A DNA stretch of 64,000 bases, taken from Theobroma cacao (lineage: Eukaryota > Streptophyta > Magnoliopsida > Malvales > Malvaceae). The translations under genes and the position numbers were made by a program. The stretch spans positions 499,056-563,055 of the forward strand of contig NC_030857.1 in NCBI RefSeq assembly GCF_000208745.1, given 5' to 3'. Below are positions 12,047 to 23,101 of this stretch, piece by piece. The notes beneath the pieces are model-generated. The model saw nothing but the letters and a program-made list of their open reading frames with translations, made no database searches and was not told the origin of the DNA. Numbering within the stretch: the first letter of the stretch is position 1; the number at the start of each line of letters is the position of its first letter.

Positions 12047-13108
12047 TCAGTTGGAAGTGTGCTATACTCCCTGTGGTGTGGTGCCTTTGTGTTTTCCTTT
12101 CACTGAGTTTTTACGTGGAGCAAGAAATTCTTAAGTCTTAAGACGTATTTAATCTTCTATTTTTTCAAGTATCTTACAAGTAGTTTTGTTTTCGCATAGT
12201 TGAAATTTTCAATTCTTTGTTAATGCTAGGTTTAATTCCTAGCTTATAAATTTTGTATTCTTTTTAAAATATCAATAAAATCTTAAAAAAAATTAATATA
12301 CTACTAAGAATTTGAGTGAATTTCTGATCTTATCCCTGATTATTTGCCTTGTAATGAATTTCTTTTAATTATTTTATTTTCAACCTTCTTTTAATGTATA
12401 TTTATAAGGTTAAACCATATGTATCATTAATGCCGTCGAGAAAACATTAATCCCAAATAGGAATTGCTCATAATCAAATAACCTATTTAATATCAATTGA
12501 TCACATCCTCTCAATTATTGTTATTTCGGTATAGTATATATGTTTGCATTGTTTTTTTTACTCGAATAAAGTCTATTGTATTAAACCTTTAAACTATTTC
12601 AAATAAATTAAAACATTCATCACAATTTCTCCTCATTTCTCTCCATTTGTGCTTCGCATTTCTCTCTCACCGTCATAGTCTCTCAAATTTTATTGATTTT
12701 TCTGTTCGACATTCGTCTGCTATGCTTTCGATTTCTCTTTCTCACGTTTTTAGATTTCTCTTTCTTACGCTTTCAAGACACCAAACAATGATTTTAACGT
12801 GCTTGGATGGGTGACTATTTGAAAAATTCAATTTTTAGGTATTTTGGATAAAACTAAAACGGTAGAAATAATCACAAATGTATGAAATAGCTTTTAATTG
12901 AATCAATTCGGGACCCAGATATCAATAAACTCAAAATTTTGAAATTTATAAATCTAAATTTTCAAAGAATTTTTTTTATTTTAAGTCAAAGTAGGTGTTT
13001 TAGATAAAAAAATATTTGTATTTTGATTTATGAAAACATATTAGAAACACTTTAATTTGTACCAAATTGTAAAAAAAAAAAACAAAAAAGTTGAGAGGAT
13101 TTGAAGTT
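12047..13108. other. PLP3 3' flank
   Basis: No gene is visible. About 12,325-12,550 is homologous to 16,368-16,600 downstream of PLP4 (shared strings TCTTATCCCTGATTATTTGC and GAGAAAACATTAATCCCAAA), showing that the PLP3/PLP4 duplication includes 3' flanking DNA. From 12,560 to 13,108 the sequence is low-complexity and AT-rich. Confidence 0.6.
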
Positions 13109-13672
13109 TCACAAGTTTTTGTACAAGACGTGTAACACGCTAACCATGGCTTGTCACAGGCTTTTGTACATGGCGTGTCACACGCTAACAATGACTTGTC
13201 ACAGGTTTTTATACATGACGTGTAACACGTTAACCATGGCTTGTCACAGGTTTTTGTATATGGTGTGTCACACGCTAACCATGGCTTATCACAGGCTTTT
13301 GTACATGACGTATAACACGTTAACCATGGCTTGTCACGGGCTTTTGTACATGGTGTGTCACACGCTAACCATGGCTTGTCACAAGTTTTTGTACATGACG
13401 TGTCACATGTTTTTGTACATGGTGTGTAACACGCTAACTATGACTTGTCACAAGTTTTTGTACATGACGTGTCACATGCTAACTATGGCTTGTCACAGGT
13501 TTTTGTATATGACGTATCACATGTTTTGTATATAGCGTGTCACACGCTAACCATGACTTGTTACAGGTTTTTGTACATGGCGTGTCACAGATTTTTGTAC
13601 ATGACGTGTAACACGCTAACCATGACTTGTCACAGATTTTTATACATGGCGTGTAATATCATAGCGTGTAAC
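13109..13672. repeat. 45-bp minisatellite array with palindromic core
   Basis: About 560 bp of imperfect tandem repeats. The unit is near 45 bp and reads approximately TCACAGGTTTTTGTACATG, then GCGTGTCACACGC, then TAACCATGGCTTG. I count about eleven full units plus three shortened units lacking the TAACCATGG part. The core GCGTGT-C-ACACGC is a perfect 6-bp inverted repeat around one base. Because 45 is a multiple of three and the unit has no stop in one frame, an open frame of repeated FLYMACHTLTMTCHR-like 15-mers runs through it. I regard that frame as a by-product. The array lies between PLP3 and PLP4, about 650 bp upstream of the PLP4 ATG. Confidence 0.9.
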
Positions 13673-14145
13673 TTCATTAAGGATAATTTTATCCAACTTG
13701 GCTAAAAATAATTAAAACTATAAAGAGTGCTATTTTTAAAAATATCTTATCTTTAAGGACTATTTTTTAAAATACCCCTTAATTAAATGACCGTAAAAAA
13801 AAATTTCATTGTTAAATCATTAAATTGATACAAAAAATTCACCTGAAAGTACAACATGTCCCTTAAAGAATAATTACAAGGGCAACAAGTAAGGATATAC
13901 AGGTAAAGCTTACACATTGTAGACATCATATTTATCCGAATTTATCTTATTATTAATTTTGATCCAATTCCGTAAGGAAAGAATTACAAAAATTGGAAAA
14001 AAATTAAAAAAAAGGAAACTATGGCAAATTCCTAAAGTATCTCATCACCTAATTTTTCTCCATAATCAAGAAACCAATAAAATCATATTAAATGAAATCA
14101 AATAATTAAAACTAAAAATTTATAAATAAAAAAGGGGTAAATGCC
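13673..14145. other. Intergenic, upstream of PLP4
   Basis: Very AT-rich sequence with no gene visible. It is not recognisably related to the PLP3 promoter, in contrast to the PLP4 leader and coding region. Confidence 0.5.
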
Positions 14146-14152
14146 TATAAAT
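14146..14152 (+). promoter_or_regulatory. Candidate TATA box of PLP4
   Basis: TATAAAT, about 180 bp before the PLP4 ATG. It is not at a position homologous to the PLP3 TATA box, since alignable sequence begins only near 14,225. Confidence 0.4.
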
Positions 14153-14324
14153 TTCTAAACACTTATCCTTAATAGATATCAATACGTAGGAAAAGAGAGA
14201 ATAAACTCTTGACAGGCACAAGAGAAAACACAAAAGCTCCAAACTTTGGTTGTTCTCGATCGATTCTCTCCTCCTTATTATTAGTTAAGGTCCTCAAACC
14301 TGCAAACATCTCTCTCTTATCATA

Positions 14325-16207
14325 ATGGGGACTATCCCACAAGCCAATGTTTTTCCTATGACAAGTCCAAAATCATTCCTACAAGCTCCCACCTATGGGA
14401 ACTTAATCACTGTTCTTAGTATTGATGGTGGTGGAATTAGGGGGATTATTCCCGGAACTATTCTTGCCTTTTTAGAGTCTCAGCTTCAGGTAGCTAGAAA
14501 AATGTTTTTAATTCATTGACGTATAGTGCATACATATATACTGCTGACAGTTTTCTCTTGTATGTTAATAATCATGTTTATGGCTATTTGCAGAAGCTGG
14601 ATGATGAGGAGGCGAGACTGGCAGATTACTTTGATGTCATTAGTGGGACTAGTACCGGTGGCCTCGTGACTGCCATGCTAACCACCCCAAATCCGAATGA
14701 GGGCAATCGCCCTCTTTTTGCTGCTAAAGATATCAATGAGTTCTACCTTGAACACTGCCCTAAGATCTTTCCCCAAGATCGGTAATCATCTCAAGCTTGC
14801 GGATGAAAATAAAGAAAAAGAAAAATCTTTGTCATGTAGTTGCTGACATAATTTTGTTTGTTGCATTACAGTTCACCATTTGCACCTGCTGAAAATTTGG
14901 TTAAATCCCTTATTGGACCAAAATATGATGGCAGATATCTGCACAATATTGTGAGAGAAAAGTTGGGAGAAACCCGATTGCACCAGACGTTGACAAATGT
15001 TGTGATCCCAACATTTGACATCAAACAACTCCAGCCAAAAATCTTCTCCTCCTATGAGGTTCGTTACCCATCAATACCCTCTTACGACTTCTTAATTTCC
15101 TTTGCAATTTTATGTGATCTATGATTATATATTTACATGGTTATTTTGCATTATCATTGTGTAGGTAAAGTACAACCCCTGCAAAAATGCTTTGCTCTCT
15201 GATATATGCATCGGAACTTCTGCAGCGCCAACTTATCTTCCTGCCCATCACTTTGAAACTAAAAATTCCAACGGCGAAGTTAAAGAATTCCATCTTATTG
15301 ATGGTGGAGTTGCTGCTAACAATCCGGTATATATATCTAATGTTTTCGACCTAATGTAATTCCTGTTACAAGTTTCACAAAAATCTTAATCATAGTGTTC
15401 TTAATCAACTCTTGCAGACTTTGGTAGCTATGAACGAAGTGACCAAAGAAATCACTCGCAAGAATTCTGATTCCTTTCCTACAAAGGCAAACGACTTTGC
15501 TCGTTTCCTGGTTTTGTCCTTGGGCACTGGTTCCCAAAAATGTGAAGAGAAATACCCTGCTCCTATGGCCGCAAAATGGGGTCTCTTGGAATGGCTGACC
15601 TTTCAACACTCCACTCCATTGATGGATGTGTTCATGCAAGCTAGCAGTGACATGGTCGACTTTCACATTGCTACTGTTTTCCAAGCACTTCAATCTGAAG
15701 ACAAATATCTTCGAATTCAGGTACATATATAGATTCGTTTTTTGAATTGTAACTAAGAGACAATCAGAGAAATTATACTTAACCTATAGCAAAACAAAAA
15801 AAAAAAAAATTTGCAGGATGATACACTACGCGGGACAGTCTCATCTGTGGATATTGCTACAAAAGAAAACTTGGAGAACCTTGTAAAAGTTGGGGAAGAA
15901 TTGCTGAAAAAACCAGTTTCTAGAGTGAATTTGGACAATGGTAAATTTGAACCTATTAATAATGAAGATACAAACGAAAACGCTCTCATCAGGTATAATC
16001 AGGAACTATATTCTGGTTTCAGAATTTTAATTGACTGTCTATTATATGTAATTATTAACACCTTATATTATATATTCTACTATCATATTAATATGGTGCT
16101 AATTTTAATTTTGGATTATCTGCAGATTAGCTAAAGTGCTATCTCAGGAGAAGCGGCTTCGTGACTCGAGATCACCAACTGGAAACCTTACCGCAAAGAA
16201 GAACTGA
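14325..16207 (+). CDS. PLP4: patatin-like phospholipase A, pPLAII group
   Basis: Exons 14325-14489, 14594-14781, 14872-15058, 15165-15326, 15418-15720, 15817-15992 and 16126-16207 join in phase to 420 residues. The length and exon sizes are identical to PLP3. DGGGIRG, GTSTGG (Ser75) and [11 protein letters not shown] (Asp226) are intact, so a working lipid acyl hydrolase is expected. Differences from PLP3 include LEWLTFQH for LGWLTSEH in exon 5, where the paralogues keep GWLTS, and RDSRSPTG for RDMKSPAG in the tail. The exon 5 change falls in an otherwise constant motif and might affect folding. The 5' leader from about 14,225 is homologous to PLP3, but the promoter further upstream is not. 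Confidence 0.92.
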
Positions 16208-17316
16208 TCAGCTGGAAGTTGTTGGAACTGTGTTATACTCCCTCCAGATTATATGTCTTAATCTTTTATTTTTTTTTTCAAGTGTGTTATAAGTAATTTT
16301 ATTTACGTATAGTTGAATATTAATAAAATCTCTAAAAAAAAAATACTATTAGGAATTTGAATAAATTTTTTATCTTATCCCTGATTATTTGCCTTTAAAA
16401 TGAATTTTTTTTAGTTATTTTATTTTCAAAATTTTTTTAATACATATTTATTGAGCTAAACCGTATGTATGATTTACACATATGAGAAAACATTAATCCC
16501 AAATAAGAATTGCCCGTAATCAAATACCCTATCCAATATCTATTTGTCATATATCTCGATTATTGTTATTCCGATATAGTATATATGATTGCATTCTTAA
16601 ATCTAAAAAAAAAAAAGATATAAGTAACTTGTCTTTCCATGTTTAGGAAGCAGCCATGCAAAATTTAATGGTATCGGAACCTTGACTCAAAACTTGTCAA
16701 AGGGCTTTATAAGTGGAATCATTGGTAGCTGTCCCAATCTAAGTTGACGAGTAGAGATTACCATACATATGGGCAAGGCGAAATCAAATGGACAAATGAC
16801 GAAGACTGCCAAAGGTTTGCTACATTCGCTGTCGATGGCATTTATTTCTGCTGGACCATACACGGCATTTACAGTCAAACATGGCTAAAAATGTTTTACT
16901 GCTATTGTCATGAATTAACGATCATATAGACATTGCGAAATGCATTGTATTATGACTTTATATATTTCGGTCAATAACGGAAAAATTATAATATATAACA
17001 TATATAATCATTTAAATTGATCGTTCATTACTGTATTTAAAAAATTTATATTTTTAAATTACTGTTTACGAGATTATTATTTTTTGATTGAATAACAATT
17101 CATTTGATTACATACGAAAGAAAAATTAATTGGATTCGGAATAGATGAGTAAATTAAATTGACTTTATAAAAGAATTTTTTATTGAAGAAACACTTACAA
17201 TCCATTATTATCAAATGGGATATCCCATTGGGGATTTATTCAAGCTAAAAAACAAATAAAGAATCACAGAGTTGAATTATTTGCGCTCCAAGAGCTTACA
17301 ATATTAGGAAAAACCA
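16208..17316. other. Convergent 3' flanks of PLP4 and PLP5
   Basis: About 16,368-16,600 duplicates the PLP3 3' flank. From there to 17,316 I see no gene. This is the turning point of the array, from + to - genes. Confidence 0.5.
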
Positions 17317-19294
17317 CTAATTCTTAGCCCCATTTTGATGCACTCCATCCTTTCCCTGGGGTGACCTAGAATGGCGACGTTGCCTCTCTTGGGAAAGCAG
17401 TGTCGCAAACCTATGAATACAAGATAAAAAAAAAAATTCTCCAAATAAATACAAATAGTTGAGTATTAATGTACGTAAATTAGGCAACAAAGAGGATTCT
17501 GTTGTACCTTTTAAGAGCTTCTTCATTAGTCTCTTCAGAGAAAGGCTCGAAGATGCCGGTTTCCAAGTTAACTCTGGAAACTTGCTTCTTTAGCAGTGCT
17601 TGACCTACTTTCACGAGTTCATTCAAATTCTCCTTCGTGGCTACGTCAACGGAAGATACAACCCCACTTAATGTGTCATCCTGCTTACAATTCAACCATG
17701 TTAGTGACAGCAGCAAAGAAAAAATGTTTTCCTATCTTCATCAATTCTCAACACAAGGACTGAAACGGGTGAAGAAAATTCAAAGAAATTAATATGGCTA
17801 TATATCTTGTCGAGAAGCAACAGTTTTCGTCCACTGGAAAGCGTAGCTTGACTTAAAAATGCGTATACCTGAATACGGAGGTATTTATCAGAGTGGAGGG
17901 CTTCGAATACGACAGAAAGGTGGAGGTCGACCATGTCTCCACTTGCCTGGGTGAATACATCAACTAACGGGGTGGAACCACCGCTGGTTAACCAACCTAA
18001 CAGACCCCATTTGGCTGCCTCTTGTGCACTGAATTTCTCTTCGGCTTTTCGAGAACCAGTCCCCAAGGAGATAACCAGAAATCTTCCATAGTCCATGGGC
18101 TTGATTGGAAAGAAATCAGCGTTTCCCTTAATGATTTCCTTGGACACTTCGCCCATAGCGACTAAAGTCTGGAAGGTCCAAAATATAAATGTAAGTAGAC
18201 ATGTTGGTAGCCAAAACAAATTATTATTAATTCAGTATATATCTTTGAGATGTATACCGGGTTATTTGCAGCCACACCACCATCTATGAGATTATATTCT
18301 CTCACGTTCCCTTTCTGGTCTTCGGTTTTGAAGTAATGGGCGGGGAGATATGTTGGTGCAGCTGAGGTTCCAATGCATATGTCTGAGAGCAAGGCATCTA
18401 AAGTAGGTTTTGTCTTCACCTGGTTGAAACACAACATCATAATAAGAACTAATTCATATTAATCTAATTAACATGATATGCTAAGGTTCATGATGAAAGG
18501 TAAGTTTTGAAGAGAATAACAACCTGATAGCTAGAAAAGATGGTTGGCTGGAGATGATGAATGTCAAATGTTGGGATAACAACATTTGTTAATGTCTGAT
18601 GCAATCTCGTGTCTCCTAGTTTTTCTTTAACAAGACTATGCAGAAACTTCCCATCATATTTTGGTCCAGATAGAGCTTTGATAACCTTTGATGTTTGAGC
18701 AAATAATGGACATCTGGTAATCCAAAAAAAAAAAAAAAAAAAAAGGTCAGCAATAACCGTAAAAGAATTTAAACAATGAGGTATTGATCATTGTATATAG
18801 AAACTAAGAGGTATACCCTGGTTGGGGGAAGATTTTAGGACAGTAATTTAGGTAAAAGTCCTTTATATCTTTGGCAGCAAATAGAGGTCGATTCTTTTCA
18901 TTTGGACAAGTTAGCATGCCTGTCACCAGGCCGCCTGTGCTAGTCCCAGCAATCACATCAAAGTAGTCTGCGAGTCTTGCATCCTCACCATCCAGTTTCT
19001 GTGCAATAGCCAAAACTTATCTACTGTTAGCAGACGAAGGATTATAAGCAAAAGGGCAACGTAATTAGAGTTCTGTTTAAATTTGCTTTGCATATATATG
19101 CATGCACATATGGCACCATTTTTTCATATATGTGCCTGTCTGTGTATGTAGACCCAATGTACCTGAAGTTCGGATTCTAGGACAGCAAGGATGGTTCCAG
19201 GGATAATCCCTCTTATTCCACCCCCGTCAATGCTGAGAATGGTGATCAAGTCTCCATAAGTTGGAGGTTGCAGACGATCCTTTGCTCCTTCCAT
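17317..19294 (-). CDS. PLP5: patatin-like phospholipase A, pPLAII group
   Basis: Exons on the minus strand: 19294-19163, 18998-18817, 18713-18524, 18419-18258, 18168-17869, 17680-17508 and 17410-17317, joined in phase to 410 residues. DGGGIRG is in exon 1, GTSTGG gives nucleophile Ser64, and [11 protein letters not shown] gives Asp214. It has a short N-terminus ([15 protein letters not shown]) like PLP7, unlike the 30-residue leader of PLP2. The exon 2/3 junction differs from the + strand copies (FPQPGCPLFAQ instead of FPQDxSPFAPA) and is shared with PLP6, which marks these two as sisters. The tail is basic and serine-rich ([13 protein letters not shown]). A run of about 20 A (on +) lies in intron 2. 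The acyl-hydrolase role is inferred from intact catalytic residues. Confidence 0.92.
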
Positions 19295-19434
19295 ATATAG
19301 TGGTGTTAAGCTAAGTGGAATTTGTGTATACTACTATAACTTTTTAAGAGCCTTGAAGGGAAACTTGAACTTTTGAAAAGCCTCGGAGGTCGAGTTCTAT
19401 GACTTATGTCCTGATCCACCAAGCAGGCTTGGAT

Positions 19435-19442
19435 ATTTATAG
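19435..19442 (-). promoter_or_regulatory. TATA box of PLP5
   Basis: TATAAATA on the minus strand, about 140 bp before the ATG, the same spacing as in the + strand copies. Confidence 0.7.
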
Positions 19443-19489
19443 ACACATCCATCTCCTCCCTGATACAGGTTGTGACAATGTTACATGGG

Positions 19490-19520
19490 GAAGAATTGCA
19501 CCAAATTTGACCAAAGGTAC
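19490..19520 (-). promoter_or_regulatory. Conserved W-box-containing upstream block of PLP5
   Basis: ATTGCACCAAATTTGACCAA on + (near 19495-19514) is identical to a string upstream of PLP6 at 23,491-23,510. It contains TTGACC (19507-19512), the core bound by WRKY factors. A weaker match, AATTTGACCAAAAA, lies at 26851-26864 upstream of PLP7. Regulatory function is inferred from conservation. Confidence 0.5.
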
Positions 19521-21734
19521 AATTTGCTCTTGTCCAAGCAATTAAAGAAAGCGTTGGAAAATTTAACAGGGTCATAACGTGTGGCATGTTGCTTTCAAAA
19601 GGTCATTGTGGAGACTTGTTGGTTAGACTGAAGCTCCCAGAGAATCGTAGGTATGACAAGAATTAGGTGATTCGTTGAAGATTTATAATTAAAGCAAAGC
19701 TGATGGAACCAAGCACTTAGGTCCTAGTAAATTCCCACCTTATGGCTACATTTCTTGTTATTTTATTTTATAATCAGACTCAAATGATTGTATCGGATGT
19801 CTACCTCCCGCGTGAACATGTTGAATCAAAGGAAGTAAAATCAAATCAAATTGTATTATTATTTCAATTCAAAAAAAGAGACGTCAAAAAAGAAATATAA
19901 TTTAATAAGTTAGTGATCGATCTTAATTATAAATCAATTCTATGTGCTAGTTATATCTAAAATTCAATTATGCCACGGTGTAGCTTTAACAAAACAAGAG
20001 AATTTAGCATGCAAAAGAGAGAACGTGCAAGAAATTCTCCTAATATACGTTGATTCTTTTTCTCCCCTCATCTCTAACGATTAAGTTGAATCATTCTCAT
20101 AATTATTCACCTAAATCTATCACTAGTCTCAGGGGCAGGGCAGGGAAGGCCTTTGTAGCTTTCTTTTTTGCTTTGTTTTTGATAAGTATGACTTGGGCTA
20201 AATGTTTGAGCAAATTTGCCTCTTTTCGCTGTTTTCCAAGAGCCTCAGCATGCATATTCTGGTTAATTAGCAAATAAAGAAGCCTAGCTTAATTCAAAGG
20301 TGAAAGCAAACCATGCATTTGTTTATTCCTTTGTAATGTCCAATTGAGGTCTAAAAATTCTGAGGAATGTTTGTCAACAAAGAAGTAAAGATTCCCAAGC
20401 ATACAAACTTTCTTAATTATAACAAATTATTTCTAGTTTATAATATTGAAAAGGATATATATCCCAGTTTTTTAAGCTTATGTTAGTTCAACTATGGAAA
20501 GAATATCCAGTTTGCGTGGAAGGTTTCAAAATCTAAGACAACGTCGAATTGGTCAAACATGTGCTAAGAATAAATTTTCTCTAAGCCAAATACTTGAACA
20601 GAGCCATGACTTGGTAGCCATCTGTCTATGGCATCTGATCCATTCCAGGATGCGAAGAGGCGTACCGAGGCAAATATAACTTTTTGACTCTCTCCAATAA
20701 TTTACTCCAACTGGTCCAAGCCTTGGTAATATTTTATCCATGGATTGCACTATCAAGAAGTTGAAAAAGATACAAGCATTCTGGAAAAACATATGTTCAC
20801 GTGTGGAAGATGATTATGATTAAACAATTCTTTAAAGCCATATGCAGGAACCTTCAGTCGGTTGGTTCATTACCAATAACGAGCAGCCGTTTAGGTGGAT
20901 AGCAGATTAACCTAATGCTAGTTCTTGAGTTTAATTAGTGTTCTATTAAAACTGGACCCTTCCAGGGAACTTACCGCCCCTTTGGCGTAACCAAGAAGTC
21001 TAGAGCTAACGTTTTTATAGAAATTTTGATCATTTAACATATTTTTATACAAATTTACGTGTTTCAGTGGTGTAGTTACATTCGTGATTAAATTCAATAT
21101 ACGAGTTCAAAATTTGCTATCAATGTGGGTTCATATATTACCTAACTATTGAAATTCTTAATGCCGGTGGTCATGTGGGGTTACCCCAAATTTTTTTTCT
21201 TATATGCTAACTAATGGTTGTTTAGTTAGGAAAACTGAAGGAAATGATATTGTTCATAGTCACGTTTGATTACAATAAATTAAGCTTTGAATAAGTAAAA
21301 CTAAATTTTTCCTTACTATAGGTTGGTGCTCCCCTCCGACCCAAAATAAATGCCTCCTTAAAAGAATTTTCGTTTCTTGTTGGTTAAGTGCCCTCTTTAA
21401 AGATCCATAGCAACATTTGACTGTTAATGGTAACCAAAGAAAAGTAATCCTTTTCTTTTCTTTTTTTTTTAAGCAGCTGTTTTATTATCCACCCAATAGC
21501 TAGAATGTCACTCCAAAGTTTTAAACTATGTAAATCAAAGATTTTTAGTGGCATAGAAACTCTAGCTTTGGTTCTTTGAGTCCCGGTACATTTGCATCAT
21601 ATCTTTAGCTGCTCAAAAAGCAATTGGCAGCACAAACAGAAGTAAGCCTTCTATTTAATGGAGTATTTCTCTTGCAAGAAGCTTTATTTATTATGAATTG
21701 AATTAATAGAAATTCAAGTTAAAATGTAGATAAC
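19521..21734. other. Intergenic between PLP5 and PLP6
   Basis: About 19,600-19,680 is still promoter-homologous to the region upstream of PLP6 (GTCATTGTGGAGACTTGTTGG against GTCATTGTCGAGAATTGTTGG). From 19,700 to 21,734 I see no gene; short open frames there have no recognisable content. Confidence 0.5.
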
Positions 21735-22727
21735 CCCCACCATTTTAATGCTTGAGTAAAGACATCTACTATTGGGGTGGAATTGCCTCTGGTTAACCAG
21801 CCCAACAAACCCATTTCTCACTGCTTTATCTGCACTATATTTGTCTTCAATCTTTCTTGAGCCAGTCCCTGACGAGATAAAAGGAAATCGTCCCTATAGT
21901 TCATTGGTTTTATTGGGAAGAAATCAGAATTTTCCCTGCTGTTCTCCTTATAGTCACTTCCCCCAAAGAAGGCTACAAAATGTGTTAATAGGCAGCTAGC
22001 TAGAATGCTGAAACTTATAAAAGAAAGTAATATCGTGATTGCCATGAATGCATCATCTATGCGATTGGACACCTTAACTTTCCCTCTGTCATCTGTTGTT
22101 TTGCAATAATTGGCAGGTACAGAAGTTGGTGCTGCTGAGGCTGCGTTGCATATGTCTGAGAGTAAGAAAATAATTCAGCAATCATTTAAGTTGATGAAGA
22201 AATAAGAATGGCTGGTGAAAGGTGAGTTTTTGGAGAGAGATTAGTAAGAACCTGACAGCTGGAAAAGATTGTGGGCTGGAGGTTCTTGATGTCGAATGTT
22301 GAGATAACAACATTGGTCAATGTCTGGTGCAACCTTGTGTTTCCTAGTTTCTCTTTGACAAGTTTATGCAGATACTTCCCTTCATTTTTTGGTCCCAAAA
22401 GAGCTTTGATCACTTCAGTTGATTGAGCAAATAATGAACATCCGTTCTTTAAAAAAAATTATGTCAACAACCACTACAAAAACAATTTAGTTAATTAATT
22501 AATAAGGTCCGCATTCCATTCGAGTCTGTTATATTGCAAACCTTGGTTAAGGGAAGATCTTACGATTGTTATTTAGGAAAAATTCCTCTATATCTTTGGA
22601 CCAGTTAGCATGGCAGTCACCAGACCTCCTGTGCTAGGGCCCTCCTGCAAATACATCAAAACAGTCTGCAATTTTTACATCCTCACCATCCAGCTTCTGT
22701 ACAACAGTCTGCAATTCTAGAAAACTA

Positions 22728-22742
22728 ATATAAGGATGGTTC
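22728..22742. repeat. Target-site duplication, left copy
   Basis: ATATAAGGATGGTTC, identical to 22994-23008. It derives from the PLP exon 1 sequence for GTIL on the minus strand. Confidence 0.85.
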
Positions 22743-22993
22743 TGATTTTTAACATCATGGGTTATCTGAACTGATTGTTTGGAGCTGTTGTCCATGAGTT
22801 TGTTCTTTAGGTCTGATAGTCAAGGTTTGTACTGCCAGTTTGCATTTTGTACATGATGTCAAGGTGTCTTATGTTCTATTCAAACGGACAAACTCTGGTC
22901 CTTCTTTGTCCTTTTGTTCTTCCTGGATTCTTCCAGATTCTCCCTTTTGGGATGATTAATTGAATATATTCTCTGATTGAGCAAAAAAAAAAA
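22743..22993 (+). mobile_element. Short poly(A) retroposon inside PLP6 exon 1
   Basis: A 251-bp insert ends in a run of about twelve A (22983-22994). It is flanked by a perfect 15-bp direct repeat, ATATAAGGATGGTTC (22728-22742 and 22994-23008). The tail plus duplication are the signature of LINE-mediated retroposition. I see no tRNA-like A and B boxes, so it is either the 3' end of a truncated LINE or a retroposed transcript end rather than an obvious SINE. The perfect duplication means the insertion is young relative to the decay of the host gene. Confidence 0.85.
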
Positions 22994-23008
22994 ATATAAG
23001 GATGGTTC
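22994..23008. repeat. Target-site duplication, right copy
   Basis: ATATAAGGATGGTTC, immediately after the poly(A) run of the insert. Confidence 0.85.
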
Positions 23009-23101
23009 CGGGGATAATTCCATCCCCGTCAATGCATCCTAAGGATGGTGATCAACTCTCCATAAGTTGGAGGTCGTAAAGGTGAATTTGCTCCTTCTAT
23101 A

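Larger units (their letters stand above)
21735..23101 (-). pseudogene. PLP6: heavily degraded patatin-like gene
   Basis: This is a minus-strand relic of a PLP5-like gene. The start codon is ATA (IEGANSPLRPPTYGE, from 23101). Exon 1 has lost part of the oxyanion loop (IDGDGIIPGT) and is split by a retroposon. Intron 1 is mostly deleted. Exon 2 (about 22703-22555) has a frameshift and stop through the GTSTGG motif and lacks the [11 protein letters not shown] segment. Exon 3 (about 22440-22255) is well preserved (GPKNEGKYLHKLVKEKLG). Exon 4 keeps LLSDIC but the catalytic LIDGG reads RIDDAFMAI. Exon 5 (about 21985-21738) has frameshifts, and exons 6-7 are absent. Both catalytic sites are destroyed, so it cannot encode a lipase. 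Confidence 0.9.

Noticed and set aside
13101..13705. Open frame of 144 residues made of FLYMACHTLTM-like repeats
   Set aside because: It arises because the minisatellite unit is 45 bp, a multiple of three, with one stop-free frame. No plausible promoter, splice context or protein family.
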